Below, one piece after another: positions 7,407 to 15,520 of a DNA stretch of 42,953 bases (positions are counted from its first letter, which is position 1; each line of letters opens with the position of its first letter). Under the pieces are notes generated by a model that had not been told where the DNA came from, did not search any database, and worked only from the letters and a program-made list of their open reading frames with translations. Source of the DNA: Bacteroidales bacterium (GTDB lineage Bacteria > Bacteroidota > Bacteroidia > Bacteroidales > F082); the NCBI GenBank assembly GCA_024681295.1, contig JAILBC010000032.1:1-42953 (forward strand), read 5' to 3'. Both the position numbers and the translations under genes were made by a program.

Positions 7407-7862
7407 TTAATTCTCCGACAACTTGGCGGAAATTTGGGAACGTTTGTCGAGCAGTGCATCCATTTCTTCTTCACTGAGTTCGGGGTTTTTCAGTTGCTCG
7501 TCGATGGTCTCGATGAGCGACTGGTAACGTTGCGAGGCATCGGAAAGCGCTTGCAGTTCTTCTTCCCTACGGTTGAGGATGTCATCGATGGTATCTTGTG
7601 GCTCTTCGTCGGCATCGGGACCGAGTTGTTCGCGGAGTTGTTTCACCAAGGTGGACACCATCATCTTGGAGAAGGGATCCACGGGGATCATCTCCCCGTT
7701 GAGTTTGTCCTTCACGTCGTCGAACTGTGCCATGAAGGTCTTAAGCTGTTCCAGCTGCTGAGGATCCACACCCGGCACCCCATCGAACGACTCTTTATCG
7801 ATCAATCGTTTGAATAGTCTGAAAAGTTCTTCCAGTTCCTTCCTAAAATTCTCATCTTGCAT
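7407..7862 (-). CDS. Small acidic coiled-coil protein, function unknown
   Basis: A 151-residue protein with no signal peptide or membrane segment, so cytoplasmic. It is rich in Glu, Asp, Leu and Gln. The N-terminal (residues 1-30) and C-terminal (about 95-150, NRREEELQALSDASQRYQSL onward) parts have heptad-like spacing typical of coiled coils, separated by a Pro/Gly-containing segment (FDGVPGVDPQQL) and a run MMVSTLVKQLREQLGPDADEE. I do not recognise the family. It stands between two genes on the same strand and the divergent crotonase and has no obvious partner. It may be a scaffold or chaperone-like protein, but nothing in the sequence decides this. Confidence 0.75.
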   Translation of the reverse strand: MQDENFRKELEELFRLFKRLIDKESFDGVPGVDPQQLEQLKTFMAQFDDVKDKLNGEMIPVDPFSKMMVSTLVKQLREQLGPDADEEPQDTIDDILNRREEELQALSDASQRYQSLIETIDEQLKNPELSEEEMDALLDKRSQISAKLSEN

Positions 7863-7960
7863 AGCGAAAAGTTTTTTTGCCGTAGGTCAAATACTATGCA
7901 AAGGAAAAGATTTTTTCCGAAATAAGTGGGTTTTCTGACAAAATTTCCGATTTTTGCGAC

Positions 7961-8749
7961 ATGGATTTCAAGACAATCAAAATACAATTGGGAGAGAGCA
8001 TGGCATGGATTAACCTCGACCGGCCTGAGGTGCGCAATGCTTTGAATCCCGAGATGATTGGTGAGCTTACCGAGGCTTTCGGGTGGCTTGGCAGTCGCGA
8101 TGACATCCGTGTCGTCATCCTCAAGGGCAACGGCAAGTCGTTTTGTGCCGGTGCCGACCTGAACTACATGAAGGCCATGGCCGGTTACAGTCATGAGCAG
8201 AATGTGGCCGATGCCGAGCGACTGTCGAAGCTGTTCCAGACCATCTATTTCTGCGACAAGGCCGTTGTCACGGTGGTCCATGGCGCCTGCATCGGCGGAG
8301 CCAACGGCATTGTGGCCGCCTCCGACATCGTCATCGCCGAGACCAAGACCAAGTTCGCTTTCTCGGAGGTGAGGCTGGGCATCACGCCGGCCACCATCTC
8401 GCCTTTTGTGGTGCGTCGCATCGGACATACCGCCGCCAAGGAGCTGATGCTCACGGGGCGTTTGTTCTATGCCGAAGAGGCCCAACAATTACGCTTGGTG
8501 AACACCGTGGTCGACGAGGCGCGGTTGGTTGACATGGAACGCCAGTACATCGATCACTTCATGCATGCCTCGCCTGATGCCGTAGCCGAGTGCAAGCGGC
8601 TGCTCCGCCTTGTTGACGGCAGCCTTGACCCCATGGATCCTTTGTTCCACCAAACCTCTGTCATCATTGCTAGCCAGCGCGCCAGCAAGGCCGGGCAAGA
8701 GGGCATGGCGGCGTTTTTCGAGAAACGGAAACCAGATTGGGAATGTTAG
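7961..8749 (+). CDS. Enoyl-CoA hydratase family, methylglutaconyl-CoA hydratase (LiuC) like
   Basis: A 262-residue crotonase. The oxyanion-hole segments are KSFCAGADLNYMKAM (residues 59-73) and CIGGANG (110-116). Glu136 in FSEVRLGITPATISPFVVRRIG is the catalytic acid. The sequence ADLNYMK and the SEVRLG-PATISPFV block are those of bacterial LiuC-type methylglutaconyl-CoA hydratases (leucine catabolism), which also lack the first of the two glutamates of mitochondrial enoyl-CoA hydratase, as here. Other short-chain enoyl-CoA substrates cannot be excluded. The 3' end overlaps the SDR gene by 7 bases. A biotin-dependent carboxylase alpha subunit and an acyl-CoA dehydrogenase that could belong to the same pathway are about 30 kb away in this window. 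Confidence 0.85.
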   Translation: MDFKTIKIQLGESMAWINLDRPEVRNALNPEMIGELTEAFGWLGSRDDIRVVILKGNGKSFCAGADLNYMKAMAGYSHEQNVADAERLSKLFQTIYFCDKAVVTVVHGACIGGANGIVAASDIVIAETKTKFAFSEVRLGITPATISPFVVRRIGHTAAKELMLTGRLFYAEEAQQLRLVNTVVDEARLVDMERQYIDHFMHASPDAVAECKRLLRLVDGSLDPMDPLFHQTSVIIASQRASKAGQEGMAAFFEKRKPDWEC

Positions 8750-9528
8750 CACTGATTACAGGGGGAAGTTCCGGCATGGGCAAGATCTATGCCGAGCGTC
8801 TGGCAGAAACTGGATACGATTTGTTGTTGGTGAGCAACCAGGAGAAAGAGCTTCAGGAGGTGGCCGATGACTTGAAGCAGCGTTTCGGCATCAACGTTAT
8901 CCCCCGTTTTCAGGACCTTTCTGCTGAGGCCGCGGCCGACGAACTCTATGCCTTTTGCCAAGAGCAACATCTTGAGGTTGAAGTCCTCATCAACAACGCC
9001 GGCATGTTTTTCTTTGAGGAGTTGAATCCCGATAACGAAGCCAAGGCGATGGTGATGATGCGTTTGCACATCTACACCCCCACACGGCTCTGTCTTTTGT
9101 TCGGAAACGAGATGAAGCGTCGCCGTCACGGCTACATTTTGAACATGTCGTCGATGGTGGCCAAGCTGCCTTGTCCCGGCATCACCATTTATTCTGCCTC
9201 GAAGGCCTATTTGAAGAGTTTCGGCAAGTCGTTGTATTTCGAGATGCGGCCTTACGGTGTGGGCGTCACCACAGTCTGCCCTGCGGCCATCGCCACACCT
9301 CTTTATAAGTTGAAGCCTTCGCTTTTGAAACTTGGGGTGAAGATTGGTTTGATTGGCACGCCCCAGTGGTTAGTGAAGCGAGCCTTGCGCGGAATGTTCC
9401 ATAAACGCCGTGTGGTGAAACCCGGCTTGATGAACTACTACCTCCCCCCTTTGGTCAATGTCCTTCCCAAATGGCTCGTGGCAAAGCTTTGGAAGCCTTA
9501 CATTCACGACCTTGGTCATCAAGAATGA
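8743..9528 (+). CDS. Short-chain dehydrogenase/reductase (SDR)
   Basis: A 261-residue protein. The Rossmann motif TGGSSGMG follows the start directly; NNAG lies in the middle; and the catalytic Ser, Tyr and Lys are in NMSSMVAKLPCPGITIYSASKAY. This is a classical SDR, probably NADP(H)-dependent. I chose ATG 8743 rather than TTG 8737 because it gives the usual N terminus (MLALITGG) and the typical overlap (ATGTTAG) with the crotonase. A C-terminal hydrophobic stretch (LKLGVKIGLIGTPQWLVKRAL) resembles the membrane-associated end of 3-ketoacyl or ketosteroid reductase-like members. Coupling to a crotonase suggests an acyl-CoA or lipid substrate, which is inference. The end overlaps the convergent gene by 10 bases. 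Confidence 0.85.
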   Translation: MLALITGGSSGMGKIYAERLAETGYDLLLVSNQEKELQEVADDLKQRFGINVIPRFQDLSAEAAADELYAFCQEQHLEVEVLINNAGMFFFEELNPDNEAKAMVMMRLHIYTPTRLCLLFGNEMKRRRHGYILNMSSMVAKLPCPGITIYSASKAYLKSFGKSLYFEMRPYGVGVTTVCPAAIATPLYKLKPSLLKLGVKIGLIGTPQWLVKRALRGMFHKRRVVKPGLMNYYLPPLVNVLPKWLVAKLWKPYIHDLGHQE

Positions 9529-10406
9529 CTGTGCATCACCAGGTAGCTGATGTTTTTCCATTTCTTCTTAGGCGGGGTGGGGTTGCCGAATTCATGCCGT
9601 TGTCCGTCGGCATCGGTAGCCCAGCCATAGGATTCGCCCCCAACCAGGTAGATGGCGTTGTCCACACCTAGGTCGACCAAGGCTTGGGCGAAGTCGTGGA
9701 ACGACTCGATGGTGAGGGTCTCCACGCTGAAAATCTCGCCGTTGCGGTCGCAGAGGGCACGACGGATGGCTTTGCCTTTCAGTTCGTTGTCGACCAGTTG
9801 TCCGCGATCCACCAGAGGGTATTGGCGGAAGAAGTAGCCTTCCTTTTCGGTAGCTTCTTCGAAGAGCGGCGAGTTCTCAGCCACGCCCACCGTCACGGTG
9901 TCGTTGATGATGGCGCAATAGCCTTTTTTGGATAGGCCCCAGGCCAGGGGTTCGCCTTTCAACACGAAGGCGCCCACGATGCCCCCGTTGTCGGCGCGTA
10001 CGTCGGCTGCCTGTGTGGCGAAGAGGATGGTGGGGTCGTTGCGGTCGATGGTACCGACATGCAGTGAGAGGCTCATCTGATGCGGGAGGTAGAGTCTCAT
10101 AGGGATGTCGTTGATAGTGGTGTCGGCCATCTCAATGAAGCCGTGGCCTATTTCTTCGGCCTGTGCCAGGGGAAGTTTGACTTCGGGTTGCTCTAAGACG
10201 GTAGGTTCCGGCTCAAAATAGCCCGGTTCGTTAGGTTCTACGACAGGGGGGGCTTGTTTTGGTGGCAGCACTTGCCAGATGACGATTCCGACGATGATGC
10301 CTGCGAGCAAAAGGAGCAGCCATTTCCATCCCTGGGGCTTTTTGATAGGGTCGTCGCCGCCTATCACGCGGATTTCGTCGTCGCGTATTTCATCAGTTTC
10401 TTTCAT
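9519..10406 (-). CDS. Phosphodiester glycosidase family (NAGPA/DUF2233) membrane protein
   Basis: A 295-residue protein. A charged cytoplasmic N terminus is followed by one membrane segment (WLLLLLAGIIVGIVIWQVL, about residues 29-47) and a Pro/Glu-rich linker; the rest would be periplasmic. The domain at about 95-290 shows the NAGPA/DUF2233 pattern: ADNGGIVGAFVLKGEP, RRALCDRNGEIFSVET, and near the end ALVDLGVDNAIYLVGGESYG, where most members have a DGGGS-type sequence. Known relatives remove GlcNAc from phosphodiesters (uncovering enzyme) or cleave related sugar phosphodiesters. VGGES instead of DGGGS makes activity uncertain. The start overlaps the LytTR regulator gene by 4 bases, so they form one unit. 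Confidence 0.75.
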   Translation of the reverse strand: MKETDEIRDDEIRVIGGDDPIKKPQGWKWLLLLLAGIIVGIVIWQVLPPKQAPPVVEPNEPGYFEPEPTVLEQPEVKLPLAQAEEIGHGFIEMADTTINDIPMRLYLPHQMSLSLHVGTIDRNDPTILFATQAADVRADNGGIVGAFVLKGEPLAWGLSKKGYCAIINDTVTVGVAENSPLFEEATEKEGYFFRQYPLVDRGQLVDNELKGKAIRRALCDRNGEIFSVETLTIESFHDFAQALVDLGVDNAIYLVGGESYGWATDADGQRHEFGNPTPPKKKWKNISYLVMHSHS

Positions 10407-10771
10407 TCCTTTGCCTCCTTCTCTACCAGTTCCTTGAGTTGTTTCAGTGCTTCCTTCGATGCCGACACGGTGTGGGTGAATCGGTTGTTGTCGGAAAGGA
10501 TGAGCTTCTGACTCTGGATGTTGATGTAATAGATGTAGTTACGGTTGATGATGAGGCTCCTGCCGATGCGGATGAACAGGTTGCCTTCGGTGCCCAGTTG
10601 GTCATGGATCATAGTCTCGATCTGGCCGAGTTGGAAGGTAAGCAGGCGAGTCTCGTTATCGGTCTGCATCACGTAGCAGTAGTTGCCGTCCGAGGAGATG
10701 AAAACGATTCTCTCGGGGGCGATCCGCACCATATCGGTGGCCGTTGATATGATCAGGTTTTTCTTGAGCAT
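10403..10771 (-). CDS. LytTR-domain DNA-binding protein
   Basis: A 122-residue protein read from ATG 10769-10771. The longer frame from 10930 adds a basic, low-complexity stretch across the promoter region and is not credible. The LytTR fold is visible: RIAPERIVFISSDGNYCYVMQTDN, then GNLFIRIGRSLIINRNYIYYIN, the usual FxRxHRSxIVNxxYI pattern, then a last strand and a helix. No receiver domain or membrane segment is present, so it is a stand-alone LytTR protein. Such proteins bind direct repeats upstream of target genes and are often autoregulatory. It overlaps the DUF2233 membrane protein gene by 4 bases, which may be its regulator or target partner. Confidence 0.88.
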   Translation of the reverse strand: MLKKNLIISTATDMVRIAPERIVFISSDGNYCYVMQTDNETRLLTFQLGQIETMIHDQLGTEGNLFIRIGRSLIINRNYIYYINIQSQKLILSDNNRFTHTVSASKEALKQLKELVEKEAKE

Positions 10772-10778
10772 GACGTGG

Positions 10779-10810
10779 CAAAGGTAGCACTTTGTGGAAG
10801 TGCAAAGATA
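10779..10810 (-). promoter_or_regulatory. Promoter region of the LytTR gene with two -7-like boxes
   Basis: The minus strand carries TATCTTTG (10810-10803) and TACCTTTG (10786-10779), both matching TAnnTTTG. Between them GCACTT/AAGTGC (10787-10792 and 10798-10803) forms a small inverted repeat. Either box could serve; the inverted repeat may be a regulator site. Confidence 0.5.
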
Positions 10811-10957
10811 CGAAATTTTGTAAAATGTATGAAATGGGTGGATTAATGTACGAAATGTAAGAATTCGCGCTGGGGATTTTCGGGGGCTTTTTTTCCTGTT
10901 GCTTACTATATGGGAATCATCCCCGAACAATTATTAATCATTTAAAACAACATCAAA

Positions 10958-13900
10958 ATGAAAAAACGTTTTCTTTTGAAGGCTTTGTTCACAGCCTTGT
11001 TTACCTTGTTATTGACAATGGTAGGAAAAGTGAACGCGCAAACTTATTCGTTTAACCCAATTAAAGCGGAGACTGTAGGCATCATTCCCTACAGCGATGA
11101 CTTCACAACCTATGAAGAAGTGGTGGAGCGCAATTACGCCATCACATCTTTCAAGATGCTCGACACTGCAACTGTGGCAGTGCTCACGGGTGCCTCGGAC
11201 ATGATCCTGGTGTATGCCTTGGATCAGAATCAGACACTGTACAAAATCCAACTGCCCACCACTGCAAGAGCGTTTGATTATGACAACGGACTGTTCCATG
11301 TGATCGGCGACAGAACGTATCTGTCGATAGATCAATATGGAGTCGTCCATGAACGAAAGGATTTCCAGCAGCCCCAGCTGCCGAACGAGGAAGCCTTCAT
11401 CATCTCGGACCTGAAAGTCATTGATGGCCAGCCCGTGATCCACGAAAGCGATTCAAGAACCTACGGCATCACTTCAGGTGGGTTGCAGGAAATCGACCCC
11501 TACTACTATCATCACGCAAAGGATTGCAAAATCCATCCCCAATACGTTGATGAAAACCGTTTCACCTTGTTTAATGAGACGCCTTCTAGAAAAGGCAGTA
11601 TTAATGTTACCATGAACTCCCTGGGGCTGGAAGGCAAACTATCCTGTATCGACTATGTAAGCGTGGACGATGACTGTATTGGAATCCACCTGGAAACGAC
11701 TCATAATTGCACAGGCGGGTTTGTGAAGAGTTATCTTTTGGCGCTAAATTCAAACGGCGACCTGATTACTCTCGTTGAAGTCCCCATCAACTTCCTGGCG
11801 TACATCCACAAGCCGTTCCAATTCAAGGACGGTGCATTCTATTACGCCTTTGCAGGACAGAAAGGGGTCTCTCTCTTCAAAATCGACACGAACACGAACA
11901 CTTTAGACAGTCCTGATCCATCATTCCTAGTGCCAGACGACACGTATACTGAACCGGAAACTCCGCGCGACAATACAAACAACAATGACCGAGGTAATTG
12001 GCGCACCATTACGCAAACATGGTACAACGGGTATAATGGCTTCATCAGCCTGAATTGGACCCCCATATCGTCGAATGTGGCTCCTTCTTGCACTTGGGTG
12101 AGTGGAGGATATATAAGAACGCCTATTACCAGTTATGGCTACACGGAAACCGGAGTGCCCTACAAATGGGGTGGCTGGACCGATTGGACTTCGTTCGAGT
12201 CGCTTGCTTCTCAAGGTAAATACACAGGAAACAAGGTAACCACAACGTCCTGTGGTGGCGCAGCATACTCCTCTTCATCAGATGGTCTAGTTTTGGGGGA
12301 CGATTGCTCAGGCTTTGTAAGTCGTTGCCTAGAGCATTCAACGAAGCTTTCAACGAGTACGATGTCCTCAGTTTGTTCAGACCACGGGTTGGTTACCTCT
12401 GCGAGCAGCAGCGATTTTCAGAAGGGAGACGCCCTCAACAAGTCTGGCAACCATGTCATGCTTTACACGGGCCACAACGGCAGCAACCAAATCAACGTGT
12501 TCGAATGCAGCGCCACCGACTGGAAGACCTCGGCGAGAACCTATAATACCTCCTACTTCACGGGCTATAGAATCCTGCGATATAACTACATGAAGAACAT
12601 CATCCTAAGACTTGCTTCAGCCATCACATTGAAGCAAAACGGATCTACTGTGACTACCGTCACCCAAGGGGTACCATTAACAGTCACCTATAGTGTAAAG
12701 AATTTTGGCACAGAAACCTGGACTGGCATTGTTTCTTTATGGATAGAACAATCAAACGGAACCCTGATATGCATCCAAGGTGAGTCACAGAATGGCGTAA
12801 CAACGCTTAGCACCGGCCAGACAGCTACTTTCACCTTCCAAAACAACGGCGTTGTATCTCCTACAGGCACCACCAGGCTATTCGTTAAGGCCTTGAACTA
12901 CAATGCGGGCGGTTACGACCGACACTACGCTGTAGGGGACGGAGGATACTCCAATCCAAAAATATTCAACATTGTGGAAGGCAGCAACCCTGGTCCTGGT
13001 ACTGGGGAATGCAAAGATTGTCCAGAATACGATGAACTATGGAACATCACTAGCGACGGCGAATGGATGACCAAAAGTTCGACCATAGCTTCAGGAGGAT
13101 GCCATGTTTATAAAGTGCGCTTGTATGCAAACTATACTTATACTTTCAAAACTTGTGGTGAAGGAAATGCAACATTCGACACACGTCTGTGGCTTTATGA
13201 TGCATCATGCAACGACGTGACAGACGATGATGATGGCTGTACCGGAACTTTGTCTCTGCTTGAGTATACCAATACAGGCAACACAGGGTATTACTACCTA
13301 AAGCTTGATGGCTACAACGGGGCTGGGGGGACTTATACCTTGGCTGCCAAACGTGAGAGCCCCACTACAAACTACACCATCTCCGCTTCGGCCAACCCAA
13401 CGGCTGGCGGCTCAGTCACGGGAGGAGGCTCTTACACCCAAGGCGCTACCGCCAGTGTCACGGCTACTGCCAACAGCGGCTACACCTTCACCAACTGGAC
13501 TGAGAACGGAAGCGTTGTGTCCACAAATCCAACCTATAGCTTCACGGTCAATGGTAACAGGACCCTTGTGGCCCACTTCAGTCAAAACAGCTACACTGTT
13601 TCAGCCTCGGCCAACCCAACGGCAGGCGGAACTGTGAGCGGCGGAGGAACCTATCAACAAGGCCAGAACTGCACGCTTACTGCCTCGGCAAACACAGGCT
13701 ATGCCTTTACGAACTGGACTGAGAGCGGTAGCGTCGTGTCCACAAACGCAACCTACAGTTTCACGGTCAATGGTAACAGAACCCTCGTGGCCCACTTCAG
13801 TCAAAACAGCTACACTGTTTCTGCTTCGGCCAACCCAACGGCAGCCGGAACTGTGAGCGGCGGAGGAACCTATCAACAAGGCCAGAACTGCACGCTTACT

Positions 13901-15517
13901 GCCTCGGCAAACACAGGCTATGCCTTTACGAACTGGACTGAGAGCGGTAGCGTCGTGTCCACAAATCCAACCTATAGCTTCACGGTCAATGGTAACAGAA
14001 CCCTCGTGGCGAACTTTGAGGCGCAAGGGCAGCAAATCACCAACCACTATCAGCCCATCAGCCAAGGCAGTTCAGGCAGCATGGTGATTACTGGAGTAAT
14101 CCAAATCAACGGAATCGAGCAGGCATCCGACCAGCTGGAGTTGGGGGTCTTTAGCAACAACAACGAATGCCGTGGATCTTCCATCGCCCACCCCTTCACC
14201 CTGGTCCAGCCGAACTACTACATGGTGGATCCGGTCATCTATGGCGACGCTGGAGACAGCTATACCTTCAAGCTCTATGACCACAGCATCGGCCAGGAAC
14301 TCAACTACACCTCCCCCGAGGCCGTCACCTTCAACGATAATGGCTACGGCAATGCCTTCACGCCATACGTCCTCAATTTTGAGTCCACCATTAGCCAATC
14401 GCAAAGCCTTGCCTCTGGCTGGAACTGGTGGAGCACATATGTTGAGACAGGCGGCGCCGAGGGCCTTGGAATGCTTGAAAACAGCCTCGACGATGCCTGC
14501 ATCCGCATACAATCGCGCAACCAGTATGTTGACAATTACGGCACGTTCTGGTACGGCACGCTGACGGAGATCAACAACGAGGAAAGCTACCGGATCCGCA
14601 CCAACCAGAGCTGCACGGCCACCCTCGTGGGAATGGAGGCCTCCCCGTCGAACCATCCCATCAGTGTCAACCCTGGTTGGAATTGGGTGGGCTTTCCTTG
14701 CGCGGAATACGTGTCGCTTAGCACAGCCATGGACAACTTCAATCCTGAAGTCAACGACCAATTGAAGAGCCGTCATCAGTATTGTAGTTACATCGGCAAC
14801 AACCAATGGTACGGCACATTGCAGACGCTGGAGCCCGGACAAGGCTACATGTACAAGTCGAACGCCTCCGGAACCAAGACCCTGGTCTACCAGACCGGCC
14901 GCGAAGAAAGCCTCATGGCCAACGTCACTACCGAAAGGAACTTCTTCACCCCCGTGTGCGAGGACTACGCGGACAACATGACCCTGACCGCCGTGGTTGA
15001 GGTCGAAGGCGCCGAGCTGCGCTCCGGGGACTATGAGGTGGCCGCTTTCGTGGGCGACCAATGCAGGGGCAGCGTCAAGCTGATGTACGTGGAGCCCGTC
15101 GACCGCCATGTGGCCTTCCTGCTCGCCTACGGCGATGCCGAGGAGGACATGCGCTTCGTGCTGACCGACGGGACGGAGGCCGTCCTTTCCGGTGACGTAA
15201 TCCGGTTCTCCGCCGACGGCACGGTCGGCACGGTCGCCGACCCCGTCGTGCTGCACTTCGGGACTTGGGGCATGAATGACGAGCCGCAGGCTGTCGTCAA
15301 CGTCTTCCCCAACCCCTCAAAGGACGTCTTCAACGTGGAAGGCAGCGGCATCAGGAAGGTCGAGGTCGTCGACATGTGGGGACAAAGAATCCTCGCGAAG
15401 GAGACGAAAGGCATTCACATGCAGGTCGACCTGGGCGGCAAAGCCGCCGGCATCTACCTGTTGCGCGTCGTTACCGCCAACGGAACCATTACCCGTCAAT
15501 TAATCAAGGAGGACTGA
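10958..15517 (+). CDS. Very large type IX-secreted protein with NlpC/P60-like domain and InlB repeats
   Basis: A 1519-residue protein with a signal peptide (residues 1-27). Residues about 30-330 look like a beta-propeller-like or all-beta region of unknown type. Residues about 400-545 form an NlpC/P60-like peptidase: Cys450 in LGDDCSGFVSRC and His499 in SGNHVMLYTG. A CARDB-like Ig domain follows (about 555-665), then a PPC-like jelly roll (about 690-790). Three 73-residue InlB-type repeats occupy 805-1023. Two copies of a module with the signature ELGVF...CRG (about 1030-1140 and 1330-1440) flank a Trp-rich region (GWNWWSTYVE, GWNWVGFP). The end (about 1448-1519, NVFPNPSKDVFNVEG...) is a type IX sorting tail. 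It probably cleaves peptide bonds in cell-wall or mucus-type substrates outside the cell. The next gene starts three bases after its stop. Confidence 0.9.
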   Translation: MKKRFLLKALFTALFTLLLTMVGKVNAQTYSFNPIKAETVGIIPYSDDFTTYEEVVERNYAITSFKMLDTATVAVLTGASDMILVYALDQNQTLYKIQLPTTARAFDYDNGLFHVIGDRTYLSIDQYGVVHERKDFQQPQLPNEEAFIISDLKVIDGQPVIHESDSRTYGITSGGLQEIDPYYYHHAKDCKIHPQYVDENRFTLFNETPSRKGSINVTMNSLGLEGKLSCIDYVSVDDDCIGIHLETTHNCTGGFVKSYLLALNSNGDLITLVEVPINFLAYIHKPFQFKDGAFYYAFAGQKGVSLFKIDTNTNTLDSPDPSFLVPDDTYTEPETPRDNTNNNDRGNWRTITQTWYNGYNGFISLNWTPISSNVAPSCTWVSGGYIRTPITSYGYTETGVPYKWGGWTDWTSFESLASQGKYTGNKVTTTSCGGAAYSSSSDGLVLGDDCSGFVSRCLEHSTKLSTSTMSSVCSDHGLVTSASSSDFQKGDALNKSGNHVMLYTGHNGSNQINVFECSATDWKTSARTYNTSYFTGYRILRYNYMKNIILRLASAITLKQNGSTVTTVTQGVPLTVTYSVKNFGTETWTGIVSLWIEQSNGTLICIQGESQNGVTTLSTGQTATFTFQNNGVVSPTGTTRLFVKALNYNAGGYDRHYAVGDGGYSNPKIFNIVEGSNPGPGTGECKDCPEYDELWNITSDGEWMTKSSTIASGGCHVYKVRLYANYTYTFKTCGEGNATFDTRLWLYDASCNDVTDDDDGCTGTLSLLEYTNTGNTGYYYLKLDGYNGAGGTYTLAAKRESPTTNYTISASANPTAGGSVTGGGSYTQGATASVTATANSGYTFTNWTENGSVVSTNPTYSFTVNGNRTLVAHFSQNSYTVSASANPTAGGTVSGGGTYQQGQNCTLTASANTGYAFTNWTESGSVVSTNATYSFTVNGNRTLVAHFSQNSYTVSASANPTAAGTVSGGGTYQQGQNCTLTASANTGYAFTNWTESGSVVSTNPTYSFTVNGNRTLVANFEAQGQQITNHYQPISQGSSGSMVITGVIQINGIEQASDQLELGVFSNNNECRGSSIAHPFTLVQPNYYMVDPVIYGDAGDSYTFKLYDHSIGQELNYTSPEAVTFNDNGYGNAFTPYVLNFESTISQSQSLASGWNWWSTYVETGGAEGLGMLENSLDDACIRIQSRNQYVDNYGTFWYGTLTEINNEESYRIRTNQSCTATLVGMEASPSNHPISVNPGWNWVGFPCAEYVSLSTAMDNFNPEVNDQLKSRHQYCSYIGNNQWYGTLQTLEPGQGYMYKSNASGTKTLVYQTGREESLMANVTTERNFFTPVCEDYADNMTLTAVVEVEGAELRSGDYEVAAFVGDQCRGSVKLMYVEPVDRHVAFLLAYGDAEEDMRFVLTDGTEAVLSGDVIRFSADGTVGTVADPVVLHFGTWGMNDEPQAVVNVFPNPSKDVFNVEGSGIRKVEVVDMWGQRILAKETKGIHMQVDLGGKAAGIYLLRVVTANGTITRQLIKED
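13370..14026 (+). repeat. Three 219-bp tandem repeats (InlB-type) in the coding sequence
   Basis: Units begin at 13370, 13589 and 13808. The second and third are nearly identical at the DNA level over their full length (a handful of base differences); the first is clearly more diverged. Each codes for 73 residues with the pattern (Y)TxSASANPTAGG...G(T/S)Y..G...T.T.TANxGY.FTNWTExGSVVSTN. The near identity suggests a recent duplication or gene conversion. Confidence 0.9.
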
Positions 15518-15520
15518 GCC

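Noticed and set aside
10772-10930. N-terminal extension of the LytTR protein
   Set aside because: It would span the promoter boxes and codes for a basic sequence unlike the LytTR family; ATG 10769-10771 fits the domain.
13370-14026. Possible CRISPR-like array
   Set aside because: The 219-bp tandem units are in-frame protein repeats without spacers.
14072-15256. Open frame of 394 codons opposite the large type IX cargo gene
   Set aside because: Antisense shadow in a GC-rich part of the gene, with low-complexity His/Val/Gly composition and no promoter.
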